A stretch of 64,000 bases of DNA, taken from UBA4742 sp963785815. GTDB taxonomy: Bacteria > Actinomycetota > Acidimicrobiia > Acidimicrobiales > Acidimicrobilacustridaceae. The DNA lies in contig CAWAWN010000001.1 of the NCBI GenBank assembly GCA_963785815.1, forward strand, positions 806,001 through 870,000, read 5' to 3'. Under the pieces are notes generated by a model that saw only the letters and a program-made list of their open reading frames with translations, did not search any database and was not told where the DNA came from. Each line of letters opens with the position of its first letter. Position 1 is the first letter of the stretch. Shown piece after piece: positions 48,013 to 57,387 of the stretch. The position numbers and the translations under genes are program-made.

Positions 48013-50670
48013 ATGCGCATCCTGACCGTCACGGCCCACTACCCGCCCAACTTCACCAGCGGGGGCACGTTGCAGCCCCAGCGCCTGGCCCGGGCGCTGG
48101 CCGGACGGGGCCACGAATCGAGCGTGTACGCCGGCTGGCTGGGCGATCGCACCCCCCTGAGCGCCTGGGACGACACCGACGAGACCGGCCTCGACGTGCG
48201 CTGGATCGCCATCGCGCCGTGGATCGGCTGGGGCGACGATCACAACTGGCACAACCCGGCGGTGACCGAGGACTTCCGCCTGCACGTGCGCCGCACCGCC
48301 CCGGAGGTGGTGCACTTCCACTCCATGCAGGCGCTGGGGGCCGGCCTGCTGCCCGCGGCCAAGGCGGCCGGGGCACGGGTGGTGGTCACCATGCACGACT
48401 TCTGGTGGGTGTGCTCCCGCCAGTTCCTGGTCGACCGGGAGATGCAGCCCTGCTCGCTGGTGGCCGACTGCGGGGTCTGCGCCTGCGGGGTGGACGCCGC
48501 CTGGCGCCGTCAGCGGGCCCGGTCGCTGGCCGCCATGTTGGCCTCGGCCGACCTGGTGCTGGCCCCGTCGGCCGCGGCCGCCGACGTGCTGGCCGCCAAC
48601 GGGGTGGCTCCTGGTCGCGTCGAGGTGGACGAGAACGGCCTGCCCGACGACGTGGTGGCCAGCCTGACCGGCGGCCCGCCGGTTGACGAGCCGGCCACCA
48701 CGACGACCGGTCCGGTGCGCTTCCTGTACGCCGGGGGGCCCGATCCCATGAAGGGCGCCGACGTGCTGCTCGACGCGCTGGTCCGCCTCCCCGCCGACGG
48801 CGGGTGGACGCTCACGGCCTTCGGGCTGGCGCCGCGCCTGGACGACCGGCCCGAGGTGACCGCCCGCCTGGCCGGCCTGCCCGTCGAGCTGGCGCCGGCG
48901 TTCGACCCCGCCGAACTGGCCTCGGTCCTGGCCGACCACGACGTGCTGGTGCTGGCCTCGGTGGCCCGCGAGACCTACTCCCTGCTGACCCGGGAGGCCC
49001 TGGCCGCCGGGTTGGCGGTCATCTCGACCGACAGCCCCGGCCCCTCCGAGGTGGTGGTCGACGGCGACAACGGCCTGATCGTGCCGGCCGGCGACGCCGT
49101 GGCCCTGGCCGACGCCCTGGCCCGGGTGGCCGACGACGGGTCCCTGCGCGACCGGCTGCGCCAGGGTGCCACCCGCCCGGTGGTGATGCGCTCGCTCGAC
49201 GACCAGGTCGACGCCCTGGAGGCCCGCTGCGCCCGCCTCCTCTCAACCGACACCGGGCCCACCGAGCCGGATCTTGGTGCAGGAACCCACCCCCAGAGGG
49301 GTGCTCCGGCACCACTCTCGGAGGGGCGCAGGAGGCAGGGGGCCCGGGTGGCGCGGGTGGTGTTCGCCACCGGCATCGACGGCGCCCCCCTGCGCTACCG
49401 GGCCCGGCTGCCGGCCGAGGCCCTGGCCCTGGTCGGCGTGTCCAGCCAGGTCCTGCACTACCGCCACCCCGACCTGTTGGCCGCGGCCACCGCCGCCGAC
49501 GTGGTCGTCCTGTACCGGGTGCCGGCCACCGTGCAGGTCCTGGAGCTGGTCGATGCCTGCCACGGCGCCGGCATCCCGGTGGTCTTCGATGTGGACGACC
49601 TCATCTTCGACCCCGACCTCGAGCCTCAGATCCCGGCCCTGGCTCGCATGGACGACGCCGAGCGGGCCCTGTGGCTGCAAGGCGTGGCCCGCTACCGCAC
49701 CACCCTGGAGGCCTGCGACGCCTTCATCGGCAGCACCGACGAACTGGTCGGCCACGCCGCGGCCGTGTCCGGCCTCCCGGCGCACCGCTTCGACAACGGC
49801 GTCGGCCTGGAGCTGGCCCGCGCCGCCGACCTGGCCCTGCACCGGGCCCGCCCGCCGGGCCCGCCGCGGCTGGGATACCTGAGCGGCACCACCACCCACG
49901 ACGGCGACTGGCGCTTCGTCGAGCCGGCCCTGGCCGAGGTCCTCGATCGGCACCCCGACGCCGAGCTGTGGCTGGTGGGCCACCTGCCCGACACCCCCGC
50001 GCTGGCCCGCTTCGGGCCCCGGGTGGTGCACACCGGCTTCCAGCCCTGGCTGGCCCTGAGCGGCGTGCTGCGGGACCTCGACGTGAACCTGGCTCCACTC
50101 GAACCGGGGGCCACCTTCAACCAGGCCAAGAGCGCCATCAAGTGGCTGGAGGCCGCCCTGTGCGCCACCCCCACCGTGGCCAGCCCCACCGACCCGTTCC
50201 GCCAGGCCATCACTGACGGGGTCGACGGCCGCCTGGCCGCCACCGGGTCCGACTGGGTCGACGCCCTCGACGCCCTGCTGGGCGACGAGGCCGGCCGCCA
50301 GGCCATGGGGGCCCGCGCCCGCCGCCACGCGCTGCTGCGGTGGTCGCCCGCCCTCCAGGGGGCCCGCTACCTGGCCATCCTCGACCAGATCGTGGCCGCC
50401 GGCCCGATGACCGACCGCACCTCCACCTGGACCCCCGTGGTGCTGGACGAGCCCGAGCTGGCCGTCGACCTCGAGCCCTACGGCGACCAGGTGGACGCGG
50501 CCGCCGCGGCCCCGGCGCCGCCCGCTCCGGATCGCTGGACCCGGTGGGGGGCCAGCGGCCGTCGCCTGGAGGACGTGGCCCGCCGGGGTGTGGCCAGCGT
50601 GCGGCGCGACGGCGTGGCCGCCACCGCGCAGCGGGGCCTGGACAAGGTGCGCCGCCGCCTGGGTGCGTGA
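48013..50670 (+). CDS. Bifunctional protein of two fused GT4 glycosyltransferase domains
   Basis: 885 residues. The first GT-B unit (1 to about 412) has LTVTAHYPPNFTSGGTLQPQRLA, VTMHDFWWVCSRQFL, FLYAGGPDPMKGADVLLDAL and SVARETYSLLTREALAAG. The second (about 446 to 790) starts VARVVFATGIDGAPLRYRARLP, has FDVDDLIFDP, LGYLSGTTTHDGDWRFVEPAL, and NLAPLEPGATFNQAKSAIKWLEAALC. Each has the size of a free-standing enzyme. The joint (about 414-445) is Gly/Pro/Arg-rich, coded by a hairpin, and followed by AGGAGG and a GTG at 49348, so two separate polypeptides could also be made. A cytoplasmic role in glycan assembly for the neighbouring exporter is likely. Confidence 0.85.
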   Translation: MRILTVTAHYPPNFTSGGTLQPQRLARALAGRGHESSVYAGWLGDRTPLSAWDDTDETGLDVRWIAIAPWIGWGDDHNWHNPAVTEDFRLHVRRTAPEVVHFHSMQALGAGLLPAAKAAGARVVVTMHDFWWVCSRQFLVDREMQPCSLVADCGVCACGVDAAWRRQRARSLAAMLASADLVLAPSAAAADVLAANGVAPGRVEVDENGLPDDVVASLTGGPPVDEPATTTTGPVRFLYAGGPDPMKGADVLLDALVRLPADGGWTLTAFGLAPRLDDRPEVTARLAGLPVELAPAFDPAELASVLADHDVLVLASVARETYSLLTREALAAGLAVISTDSPGPSEVVVDGDNGLIVPAGDAVALADALARVADDGSLRDRLRQGATRPVVMRSLDDQVDALEARCARLLSTDTGPTEPDLGAGTHPQRGAPAPLSEGRRRQGARVARVVFATGIDGAPLRYRARLPAEALALVGVSSQVLHYRHPDLLAAATAADVVVLYRVPATVQVLELVDACHGAGIPVVFDVDDLIFDPDLEPQIPALARMDDAERALWLQGVARYRTTLEACDAFIGSTDELVGHAAAVSGLPAHRFDNGVGLELARAADLALHRARPPGPPRLGYLSGTTTHDGDWRFVEPALAEVLDRHPDAELWLVGHLPDTPALARFGPRVVHTGFQPWLALSGVLRDLDVNLAPLEPGATFNQAKSAIKWLEAALCATPTVASPTDPFRQAITDGVDGRLAATGSDWVDALDALLGDEAGRQAMGARARRHALLRWSPALQGARYLAILDQIVAAGPMTDRTSTWTPVVLDEPELAVDLEPYGDQVDAAAAAPAPPAPDRWTRWGASGRRLEDVARRGVASVRRDGVAATAQRGLDKVRRRLGA
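49276..49313. repeat. Nested inverted repeat in the linker between the two GT4 domains
   Basis: Outer arms GGTGC (49276-49280) and GCACC (49309-49313); inner arms CACCCC (49288-49293) and GGGGTG (49298-49303) around CAGA. An AGGAGG follows at 49330-49335. Confidence 0.6.
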
Positions 50671-50686
50671 CCGCTGGCCGCTCGGG

Positions 50687-51799
50687 TCAGTGCGTGACGG
50701 CCGATCCCATCGAGGTGCTGGTCGACGCGCCGGAGCCGTAGCTGGTGCTGATCGCCGATCCGTCGTCGGTCGCCTCGGAGCAGCTGGTGGCGCCAGATTG
50801 GTCGGTGTTCGGGGTGGACGAGTCGGATCCACATGTGGGTAGCGCCGAGACCTGGTCGGGAGGCGGGACCTGGATGTCGACCGGCTGGTTCACGGTCAAC
50901 AGGTCGTAGCGCATCGTGATGTTCTCCGGCGTCGACGACGGGTCAGCGCTTGGGTCGGTGCCGTCGGTTGACCCGCCATCGGACGACGATCCCGAGTCCC
51001 TCAGGCCGTCGAGATCGACCACCATGCGGCGGATCAACCCGGCGTCGTCGATCCACACCTGTACGTGGGCGGTGGGTGCCTGCGACGGATCGGTCGCTTC
51101 CGAGGCGAACGCCTGGCGCTCGGCGGCCGGGGCGGTGGCCATCGACTGCTGGGCCGCCCGCAGCTCCTCCTCAGGGGTGATGGTGGTCTGGTAGTGGGTG
51201 GTCGCCACGCCATCCACGGTGGCCGGGCCGAGGTCGGTCACGCCGCCGGTGACGTCCTGCAACTCGCGGAGTGGGTCGCCGTCGGGAGACAGCAGACCGC
51301 CGGACATCCCGAACGGGGAACCGCCGCGCATCGGACTCGGCAAGGTCAGGGAGACCCATGGCTTCGCCGAGGGCAGGCCGGGCGTGCCAAAGGGAAGGGC
51401 CATCTTCATGTACTCGGTGCTGCCGTCGATGACCTCGTCGCTGACTCCGAGTCGGTCGACCGCGGTGACGTCAGCTCCGGGGGGCGTCGTCATCGTGGTG
51501 TGGATCTCGGTTCGGTGGCTGGCCCGATCGAACGAGCCCGTGGCCGTGTCGGAGAAGTCGGACGGATCCTTCGAACCCGCGTCCAAGACGGATATGGAGA
51601 ACGTGCCGCTCTGGAGCGCCTCGGTGGCGGAGGCCGCGGCCGCCACCAACCGGGCCTGGGGCGTCTTGGACACTCCGACGCTCACCTGGTTGCCGTCCTG
51701 CTGCCCGCACCCCGCCAGCACCAGCGAGCCCAGCAGGACCGCGCTGGCGCACCCCACCGCCACGCGTCGCGATCGTCGCCCACCCATCGCCCTCGTCAT
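50687..51799 (-). CDS. Lipoprotein of the LppX/LprG-like type
   Basis: 370 residues. The signal sequence ends in a lipobox LVLAG-C31, so the mature protein is anchored to the outer face of the membrane. The body has a repeated pattern of beta strands such as SGTFSISVLDAG, STEYMKMALPFG and HVQVWIDDAGLIRRMVVDLDG that recalls actinobacterial LppX/LprG lipid carriers (DUF1396-like) and similar outer-leaflet lipoproteins. The last 100 residues are Ser/Thr/Asp-rich and disordered. The start may be ATG 51799 or ATG 51787, both near GGAGG. It is convergent with the double GT4 gene. The subfamily is uncertain. Confidence 0.72.
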   Translation of the reverse strand: MTRAMGGRRSRRVAVGCASAVLLGSLVLAGCGQQDGNQVSVGVSKTPQARLVAAAASATEALQSGTFSISVLDAGSKDPSDFSDTATGSFDRASHRTEIHTTMTTPPGADVTAVDRLGVSDEVIDGSTEYMKMALPFGTPGLPSAKPWVSLTLPSPMRGGSPFGMSGGLLSPDGDPLRELQDVTGGVTDLGPATVDGVATTHYQTTITPEEELRAAQQSMATAPAAERQAFASEATDPSQAPTAHVQVWIDDAGLIRRMVVDLDGLRDSGSSSDGGSTDGTDPSADPSSTPENITMRYDLLTVNQPVDIQVPPPDQVSALPTCGSDSSTPNTDQSGATSCSEATDDGSAISTSYGSGASTSTSMGSAVTH

Positions 51800-51916
51800 C
51801 CTCCAGACATCGGCGGATCACCCGCCGTCCGAAGTCGAATCCTACGCCCGAACATGCGTTGGTCTCGGCCCTCCGCGGGGCAGTTCTCAACGCAAGTTCG
51901 TGAGGGGTCGGCCCTC

Positions 51917-54568
51917 CTACCCGGAGTACCAGCCGAAGACGTCGGCCACCAGATCGGTGGAGCCGAAGGCGTTGAACAGCAGGATCTGGCCGTTCGTCCC
52001 CACCGGCACGGTCACCAGGTTGGACGTGATCCGCCCGGCGATGGGGTTGAGGTTGGAGGCCAGGGGCCGCGCCGCGCCGTTGGGGTAGACGGTCACGAAG
52101 CTGTTGGTGGTGTTGTCCACCGCGGTCAGGTTCAGCACCACCGCGCTGACGCCCGAGGCCGGCACGCCGCCCCGCCCGGTGACCTGCAGGGCGATGCCGC
52201 TGTTGGGCCCCACCGGACCGCCCGGCGACCCGGTCCCGTAGCGGGTGTCCAGGAGGCGGGCCGGGGACAGGGGCACCAGGTGACCCGTGGTGGGCGTCGG
52301 CGTGGCGTCGAACCACCCGGCCAGGTCGGCCACCAGGTCGAGCCGGCCCAGGGCGTTGACCAGGTTCACGGCCCCGTCGGCCCCGAGGGGTACGACCACC
52401 AGGTTCGAGCTCACCGGCCCGGCTTCGGGGTTCAGGCTCGAGGCCAGCGGCTGGGCCGTGCCATCGGGCCAGGCGGTGATGAAGCTGGCCTGGGTGGCGT
52501 CGACCGACGTCAGGTTGAGCACCACGGCGGTGGCCCCGGCGGGCAGCGAGGCCTCGCTGGCCACGGGCAGGTGCACGACGGCGCCGGCGGTCATGGGGGC
52601 GGCCACGTGACCGGGCAGGCCCGTGCCGTCACGGGTGTCGAGCACCCGCTGGGGGGTGAGCGGGTGCAGCGTGCCCCCACTGGCCGACGCCCCACCGGTG
52701 TCGTACCAGCCGTCCAGGTCCACCACCAGGTCGGTGCTGCCGCTCTGGTTGTAGAGCGACACCTGGCCGAGGGCGCCCACCTTGACCGTGACCAGGTTGG
52801 GCTTGACCACCCCGGGGGTCAGGTTCAGGTTGGACGTGGCCGGTCGGGGCAGGCCCATGGGCCAGGCGGTCACGTAGCCGTTGCCCACCGGGTTCACGGC
52901 GGTGACGTTGAGCACCACGGCCGAGGCCCCACCGGCCGGCACGCCGGCGACGGTCACCCTGAGGTTGAGCGTCGTCCCGGCGCCCAGGCGGGTGCCGGCG
53001 TTGGGCAGGCCGGTGCTGTTGCGGGTGTCGAGCAGCCGCGTCGGGCTGACGGCGTGGAACGTGGGCGGGTTGACCGCTCCGGCCAGGTCCAGCCGCGGGG
53101 TGGCCTCGCCGAACGTGCCCGGACGGGTGTCCTGGATGGGCACGCCGGTGCCGCGCAGCAGCGCCTCGATGGCCGCCACCCCCCACGTCGGGTGCTGCTG
53201 TCGGATGACAGCTACCGCCCCGGAGACGAAGGGGGCGGCCATGGACGTGCCCGACAGCGAGGCGAAGCTGCCCGGAGGGGTGGACGATCCGGGCACCGAC
53301 GACACCACGTCCGAGCCCGGCGCCAGCATGGACAGCTGGGGTGAGTCCTGGGTGTAGCCGGCGATGACCCCCGAGTCGGCCACCGCGCCGACGCTGATGG
53401 CGTCGGAGTCGCACGCCGGGTAGGCGATGCCGTTGGGGTAGCCGTTGGCCGAGGTGGCCTGGTAGCCGTTGCCCGAGGCCACCACCGGGGCCACCCCGGC
53501 GGCCAGGGCGGCGCCGAACACGGCGTGGTACACGTCGGCGGTGCTCGAGTCGCACGCCGTCTGGGCGTTGCCGCTGCCCAGGCTCAGGTTGGCGGCCACG
53601 ACGTGGTCGTCGCCCTGGCGGGCCAACAGCCAGTTCAGCCCGGCCAGGATGTCGCTGTCCCCGGCCCCCAGGCAGGGCGGGGACAGGGGCGTGCACTCGG
53701 CCGTGGTGGTCAGGGTGGTGAACACCTGGACGGCCACGATGCCCGCCCCCCAGGCCACCCCCGAGCCGTTGCCGGTGGTCGAACCCGTACCGCCGGCGGC
53801 GATGCCGGCCACGTGGGTGCCGTGCTGGCACTCGCTGGGGACGCTGGTGCAGGGCACGGCGTCGGCCGGGCTGCCGGCCACGTCCGGCGTGGGACCGGAG
53901 GCGGGCCGGGCCGTGGCCGGCAGGGTGGTGACCCCGCCCGGGCAGGCGGGCGCGGCCGTCGGGTCACCGGTCACGCCGTCGGCGGTGAAGCAGGCGCCGT
54001 CGATCACCCGCCCGCCCAGGAAGGGGTGGTCGGGTTGCACACCGGTGTCGAGGATGCCCACCGACTGGCCGGCGCCGTTGTAGCCCGAGGCGAACGTCCA
54101 GGCGTAGGGCGCCCCCACCAGTGCCTCCTCCGGGACCAGGTCGGGCTGGTGCCAGTGGGACACGTGCACGGCGGCCACGTCGGGCGAGGACGCCAGCGCG
54201 GCCAGGCCGGTGGCATCCACCGAGGCGGTGACCAGGCCCAGGTGGTCGAGCACCCTCACGCCGCGTCCCCCCGCCCGGGTCAGCCGCGGGACCAGATCTC
54301 GGGCCCGCGCCGCCGAGCGCGCCACCGAGCCGGGCGTCCCCGGGCCCGACGTCCCGATCAAGGTCACGATGACCGGCACCCGACCGCCGTGGGCCACCCT
54401 GGCGACGGCCTCGACCGCCACCTGGGCCGCGAGGGACGCTGACGCCGAGCCCGGGGCCGCGTCCGCCGCGGACGACGCGGACGGCGCCCACAGGCCCACG
54501 AGCAGGGCCACGACCACCAGGACGGGCAGGACCGGCAGCGCCCGGGACGTCTTCACAGATGGGGACAT
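51917..54568 (-). CDS. Secreted subtilisin-like serine protease (S8) with three RLLDTR repeat modules
   Basis: 883 residues. A signal peptide (about 1-35) and a propeptide-like part precede the S8 domain with the triad D174 (ILDTGVQ), H249 (CQHGTHVAG) and S442 (SGTSMAAP), plus the oxyanion Asn in VASGNGY. From about 504 to the end are three modules of 120-125 residues starting (T/Q/A)R(L/V)LDTR and ending D-L-D-G-W-Y, D-L-A-G-W-F and DVFGWYSG, the same kind as in the protein at 37088. It should be active outside the cell, with the modules giving surface attachment or binding. ATG 54568 starts a clean signal peptide; an upstream in-frame ATG at 54622 lies in the neighbouring gene. Confidence 0.9.
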   Translation of the reverse strand: MSPSVKTSRALPVLPVLVVVALLVGLWAPSASSAADAAPGSASASLAAQVAVEAVARVAHGGRVPVIVTLIGTSGPGTPGSVARSAARARDLVPRLTRAGGRGVRVLDHLGLVTASVDATGLAALASSPDVAAVHVSHWHQPDLVPEEALVGAPYAWTFASGYNGAGQSVGILDTGVQPDHPFLGGRVIDGACFTADGVTGDPTAAPACPGGVTTLPATARPASGPTPDVAGSPADAVPCTSVPSECQHGTHVAGIAAGGTGSTTGNGSGVAWGAGIVAVQVFTTLTTTAECTPLSPPCLGAGDSDILAGLNWLLARQGDDHVVAANLSLGSGNAQTACDSSTADVYHAVFGAALAAGVAPVVASGNGYQATSANGYPNGIAYPACDSDAISVGAVADSGVIAGYTQDSPQLSMLAPGSDVVSSVPGSSTPPGSFASLSGTSMAAPFVSGAVAVIRQQHPTWGVAAIEALLRGTGVPIQDTRPGTFGEATPRLDLAGAVNPPTFHAVSPTRLLDTRNSTGLPNAGTRLGAGTTLNLRVTVAGVPAGGASAVVLNVTAVNPVGNGYVTAWPMGLPRPATSNLNLTPGVVKPNLVTVKVGALGQVSLYNQSGSTDLVVDLDGWYDTGGASASGGTLHPLTPQRVLDTRDGTGLPGHVAAPMTAGAVVHLPVASEASLPAGATAVVLNLTSVDATQASFITAWPDGTAQPLASSLNPEAGPVSSNLVVVPLGADGAVNLVNALGRLDLVADLAGWFDATPTPTTGHLVPLSPARLLDTRYGTGSPGGPVGPNSGIALQVTGRGGVPASGVSAVVLNLTAVDNTTNSFVTVYPNGAARPLASNLNPIAGRITSNLVTVPVGTNGQILLFNAFGSTDLVADVFGWYSG

Positions 54569-54605
54569 GGCGGGCTCGCGGGTCCGACGGCAGGTGCCGC
54601 CGATG

Positions 54606-55697
54606 CTAGGACGTGGCGTCACGTCGGAAGGGTCGCACCACCCGGCCCAGCCGGTTGTACAGGGCGCCGAAGCGCTCGGCCATGCTCACCTCGAGCTCGA
54701 TGAGCGCCTCCAGGCGCTCGCCCAGGTGGTCGAGGCGGGCGCCCAGCTCGTCGAAGCGGGCGTCCTGGGCCCGAGCGGCCACCCGGGCGTCGTGGCGGGC
54801 CACCTCGGTGGAGTCGGCGGCGATCAGCGCGCCCAGCACCGCGGCCAGGTCGCCCAGGGCCATGCCCGCCGCCCCCGTGGGATCGGTCGGATCCAGGCCG
54901 ACGAGTTCACCGGCGCCGGCTCCGCTCGACCCTCGGCCCGCCGCGCCCACTCGGGGCTCGCCCTGGCGGCGGGCCACCACCAGGTGCCGGTAGTAGGGGC
55001 CGACGTGAGCCCGCGTGGCCAGGGCCTGGTTGTACCAGACGTCGTAGCCCTCGCTCAGGGCCCGCAGGTCGGGACGGGCCTCGAGCTGGAAGCGGACCAC
55101 CATCATGAGCAGCCAGTCCCACAGGTTGCCGTTGCCCACCGTGGCCACCCGAGCCCCGCCCGACTCCAGGGCGGCGGCGGTGGCGGCCAACGAGGGCAGG
55201 CCGTTGTCGCGGTGCTCCTCGAGCTGGGGCTGGGGGGCCTCGGCGCTGAACAGGGCGTAGCGCCGGGCCAGCTCCTCGCAGGCGGCCACGCCCGGCGTGT
55301 CGAACGGCGCCGCCACCACCACCACGTCCCGCGACGCCCGGGTGAGCTCGGCCAGGAAGGCGTCGCGGCCGGGGGGGACGACGTGTTCGAGCACGTCGCT
55401 GCTGACCACCGCGTCGAAGGTGGCGTCGGCCACGGGCAGGCGGGTGCCGTCGGCCCGCACGGCCACGGTGTCGGGGAGCGGGTCCGAGGCGAGGGTCACG
55501 TCGAGGCCCACCACCTCGAGTCCCGGGTCGAACAGGTGGAGGTGCCCGGCGCTGTCACCCACGTCCAGCACCCGCAGGCGGCCGTCCCCCAGGCAGGCCC
55601 GCACCGCCTCCACGATGGCGGCGTAGCGGCCATACCGGTCGAACGACGTCCAGGTGGCCTGGGGGAAGCCGACGGCCGGAGGTTGGGCTGCGCTCAC
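54606..55697 (-). CDS. Class I SAM-dependent methyltransferase with C-terminal helical tail
   Basis: 363 residues. The Rossmann core has motif I LRVLDVGDSAGHLHLF (42-57), the acidic VVGLDVTLASDPLP, ADGTRLPVADATFDAVVSSDVLEHV and the following strand VVVVAAPFD. The C-terminal 100 residues (from about 265) are helical with heptad-like spacing (ARFDELGARLDHLGERLEALIELE), a possible coiled coil, and end in a basic FRRDATS. It probably methylates a sugar or lipid of the glycan; the target is not shown. The GTG start overlaps the stop of a possible 14-residue upstream ORF. It ends 37 bp before the subtilase start. Confidence 0.8.
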   Translation of the reverse strand: MSAAQPPAVGFPQATWTSFDRYGRYAAIVEAVRACLGDGRLRVLDVGDSAGHLHLFDPGLEVVGLDVTLASDPLPDTVAVRADGTRLPVADATFDAVVSSDVLEHVVPPGRDAFLAELTRASRDVVVVAAPFDTPGVAACEELARRYALFSAEAPQPQLEEHRDNGLPSLAATAAALESGGARVATVGNGNLWDWLLMMVVRFQLEARPDLRALSEGYDVWYNQALATRAHVGPYYRHLVVARRQGEPRVGAAGRGSSGAGAGELVGLDPTDPTGAAGMALGDLAAVLGALIAADSTEVARHDARVAARAQDARFDELGARLDHLGERLEALIELEVSMAERFGALYNRLGRVVRPFRRDATS

Positions 55698-55738
55698 CGA
55701 GACCGACGAGGGTGGGCCGACATCGTGGTTGGCTGCAT
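55694..55738 (-). CDS. Possible upstream micro-ORF (14 aa) coupled to the methyltransferase
   Basis: ATG at 55738 opens a 14-residue frame (MQPTTMSAHPRRSR) whose TGA overlaps the GTG start of the methyltransferase by four bases. A TACGCT -10 box (55749-55754) lies ten bases upstream. Its coding nature is inferred only from the start, stop and coupling. Confidence 0.25.
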   Translation of the reverse strand: MQPTTMSAHPRRSR

Positions 55739-55748
55739 GGTGGCTGGC

Positions 55749-55754
55749 AGCGTA
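55749..55754 (-). promoter_or_regulatory. -10 box upstream of the methyltransferase
   Basis: TACGCT on the minus strand, ten bases before the micro-ORF ATG and about 50 bases before the methyltransferase GTG. Confidence 0.35.
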
Positions 55755-55809
55755 CTGCGGGCGGCTCGGACCGGCCGACGCGATGCCCGTGGGCGTTCGG
55801 GGCGGTTGC

Positions 55810-55815
55810 TAGGGT
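55810..55815 (+). promoter_or_regulatory. Leaderless-type -10 box of the DUF2142 gene
   Basis: TAGGGT, six bases before ATG 55822. Confidence 0.5.
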
Positions 55816-55821
55816 CGACCG

Positions 55822-57387
55822 ATGACCTCGAGGGATCGGCGGGCGGGCTGGCTGCGGTCGTGGCCCGTGCTGATCGCCCTGTTCCTCATCCCGTCGTCGG
55901 CCTGGGCCATCTCCAACCCCATGTTCGCCGTGCCCGACGAGCCGGCGCACGTGACCAAGGCGGTGGCCACCTGGTACGGCCAGATCGGCGGGCGCAACAC
56001 CCTGCCCGGGACGGGCCTGCGCACCTACCGCATCCCCGCCTACTGGGCCCCGGTCAACCCCTGCTTCGCCTTCCACGCCGACACGCGACCCAACCAGTGC
56101 CCACCCAACCTCCAGGGCAGCCACCGGGTGACCGACGTGAGCACGCCGTCAGGCGCCTATCCCCCGCTGTACTTCGTGCTGGTGGGCTGGCCCTCGCGCC
56201 TGTTCGCCGACCTGACGGGCATCTACCTGATGCGCCTGGTCAGCGCCCTGGTGTGCTCGATGTTCCTGGCCGCCGCGGTCAAGGCCCTGCAACAGGCGGT
56301 GCGACCGTGCCTGGCCGTGGCCGGCGTGCTGGTGGCCACGACGCCCATGGCGCTGTTCCTGGCTGGCTCGGTGAACCCCAGCGGCTTCGAGATCGCCACC
56401 GCCATCGCCCTGTGGGCCCACGTGCTGGCCACCGCCCGACGGGCCGAGCACGGGATGGCCGCCATCCCCCGGAGCCTGCTCATCGGCCTGTTCGTGTCGG
56501 GATCGGCCATGGCCCTGACCCGGCCGTTGTCGGGGCCCTTCGCCGGGCTCATCGTGGTGCTGGGGCTGCTCAGCACCACCTGGCCCACCCTGGTGGCCAT
56601 GGCCCGGTCGCGGCGGGTGCAGATCACCGTGGTCGGTCTGGCCGTGGTGTGCGTGGCCGCCCTCGGGATGGTCTACGCCACCGGCATCGCCAGCGGGAAG
56701 GTGGTGGGCGGATCCGCCTTCCCGCCCGCGGTCGACCACTGGACCTTCGTGCTCGGGTCGACGCCCTGGTACGTCCAGCAGATGTTCGGCCAGTTCGGGT
56801 GGCTGGACGTGCCCCCGAGCAACCTCACCCTCTACGTCTGGCTGGGCCTGGTGTTCGCCCTGATCGCCGGGGCGGTGATGCTGGCCAAGCTGCGCCAGAG
56901 CCTGGCCCTGGCCCTCACCCTGGTGGCCATGGTGGCCATCCCCGTGTTCCTGCAGGCCCCGATGACGGGCTCGGCCAGCCTCATCTGGCAGGGTCGTTAC
57001 ACCCTGCCGGTGGCGGTCGGCATCCCCCTGCTGGCCCTCGTGAACCTCGACCGGGGTGCCGGCCTGGTGCCCGGCCTGGCCCGCCGGCTCAGCCTCGTGG
57101 TGGCCGCCACCGTCGGCGTGCTCAGCGCCCACGCCCTCTACTGGAACCTGCACCGCTACACGGTGGGACGCTCCAGCGCCACCGTCAACATCCTGCTGGG
57201 CAAGTGGCAGCCACCCGGCGGTTCGGCCCTGTGGGTCGTCGTCATGGTGTTGGCCGCCGCGCTGGGCGTGGTCGTGGTGGCGTTCTCGCCCGACCGGTCA
57301 CCGCTGCCCGACGCCGCCGGCGAGGTCGACGGAGACGACGACGATCAGGCCGGGTCCCCGCCCACCTCGCTGGTGTCGACCGACTGA
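55822..57387 (+). CDS. DUF2142 family polytopic membrane protein
   Basis: 521 residues with about eleven membrane helices. A first helix (LRSWPVLIALFLIPSSAWAI) is followed by an outer loop with MFAVPDEPAHVTKAVA and a long stretch with VNPCFAFHADTRPNQCPP, then PSGAYPPLYFVLVGWPSRLF, typical of DUF2142, a GT-C-like family often found in polysaccharide loci. It may be a lipid-linked-sugar transferase; this is not shown. The 3' end overlaps the convergent DUF2304 gene by 43 bp, and the acidic C-terminal tail is cytoplasmic. Confidence 0.82.
   Translation: MTSRDRRAGWLRSWPVLIALFLIPSSAWAISNPMFAVPDEPAHVTKAVATWYGQIGGRNTLPGTGLRTYRIPAYWAPVNPCFAFHADTRPNQCPPNLQGSHRVTDVSTPSGAYPPLYFVLVGWPSRLFADLTGIYLMRLVSALVCSMFLAAAVKALQQAVRPCLAVAGVLVATTPMALFLAGSVNPSGFEIATAIALWAHVLATARRAEHGMAAIPRSLLIGLFVSGSAMALTRPLSGPFAGLIVVLGLLSTTWPTLVAMARSRRVQITVVGLAVVCVAALGMVYATGIASGKVVGGSAFPPAVDHWTFVLGSTPWYVQQMFGQFGWLDVPPSNLTLYVWLGLVFALIAGAVMLAKLRQSLALALTLVAMVAIPVFLQAPMTGSASLIWQGRYTLPVAVGIPLLALVNLDRGAGLVPGLARRLSLVVAATVGVLSAHALYWNLHRYTVGRSSATVNILLGKWQPPGGSALWVVVMVLAAALGVVVVAFSPDRSPLPDAAGEVDGDDDDQAGSPPTSLVSTD

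Noticed and set aside
49276..49313. Integron attC site or transposon end
   Set aside because: The nested arms are short and there is no integrase, cassette boundary or target duplication nearby.
54569..54622. Longer subtilase start at ATG 54622
   Set aside because: It would place 18 polar residues before the signal peptide and overlap the methyltransferase gene; ATG 54568 gives a normal secretion signal.
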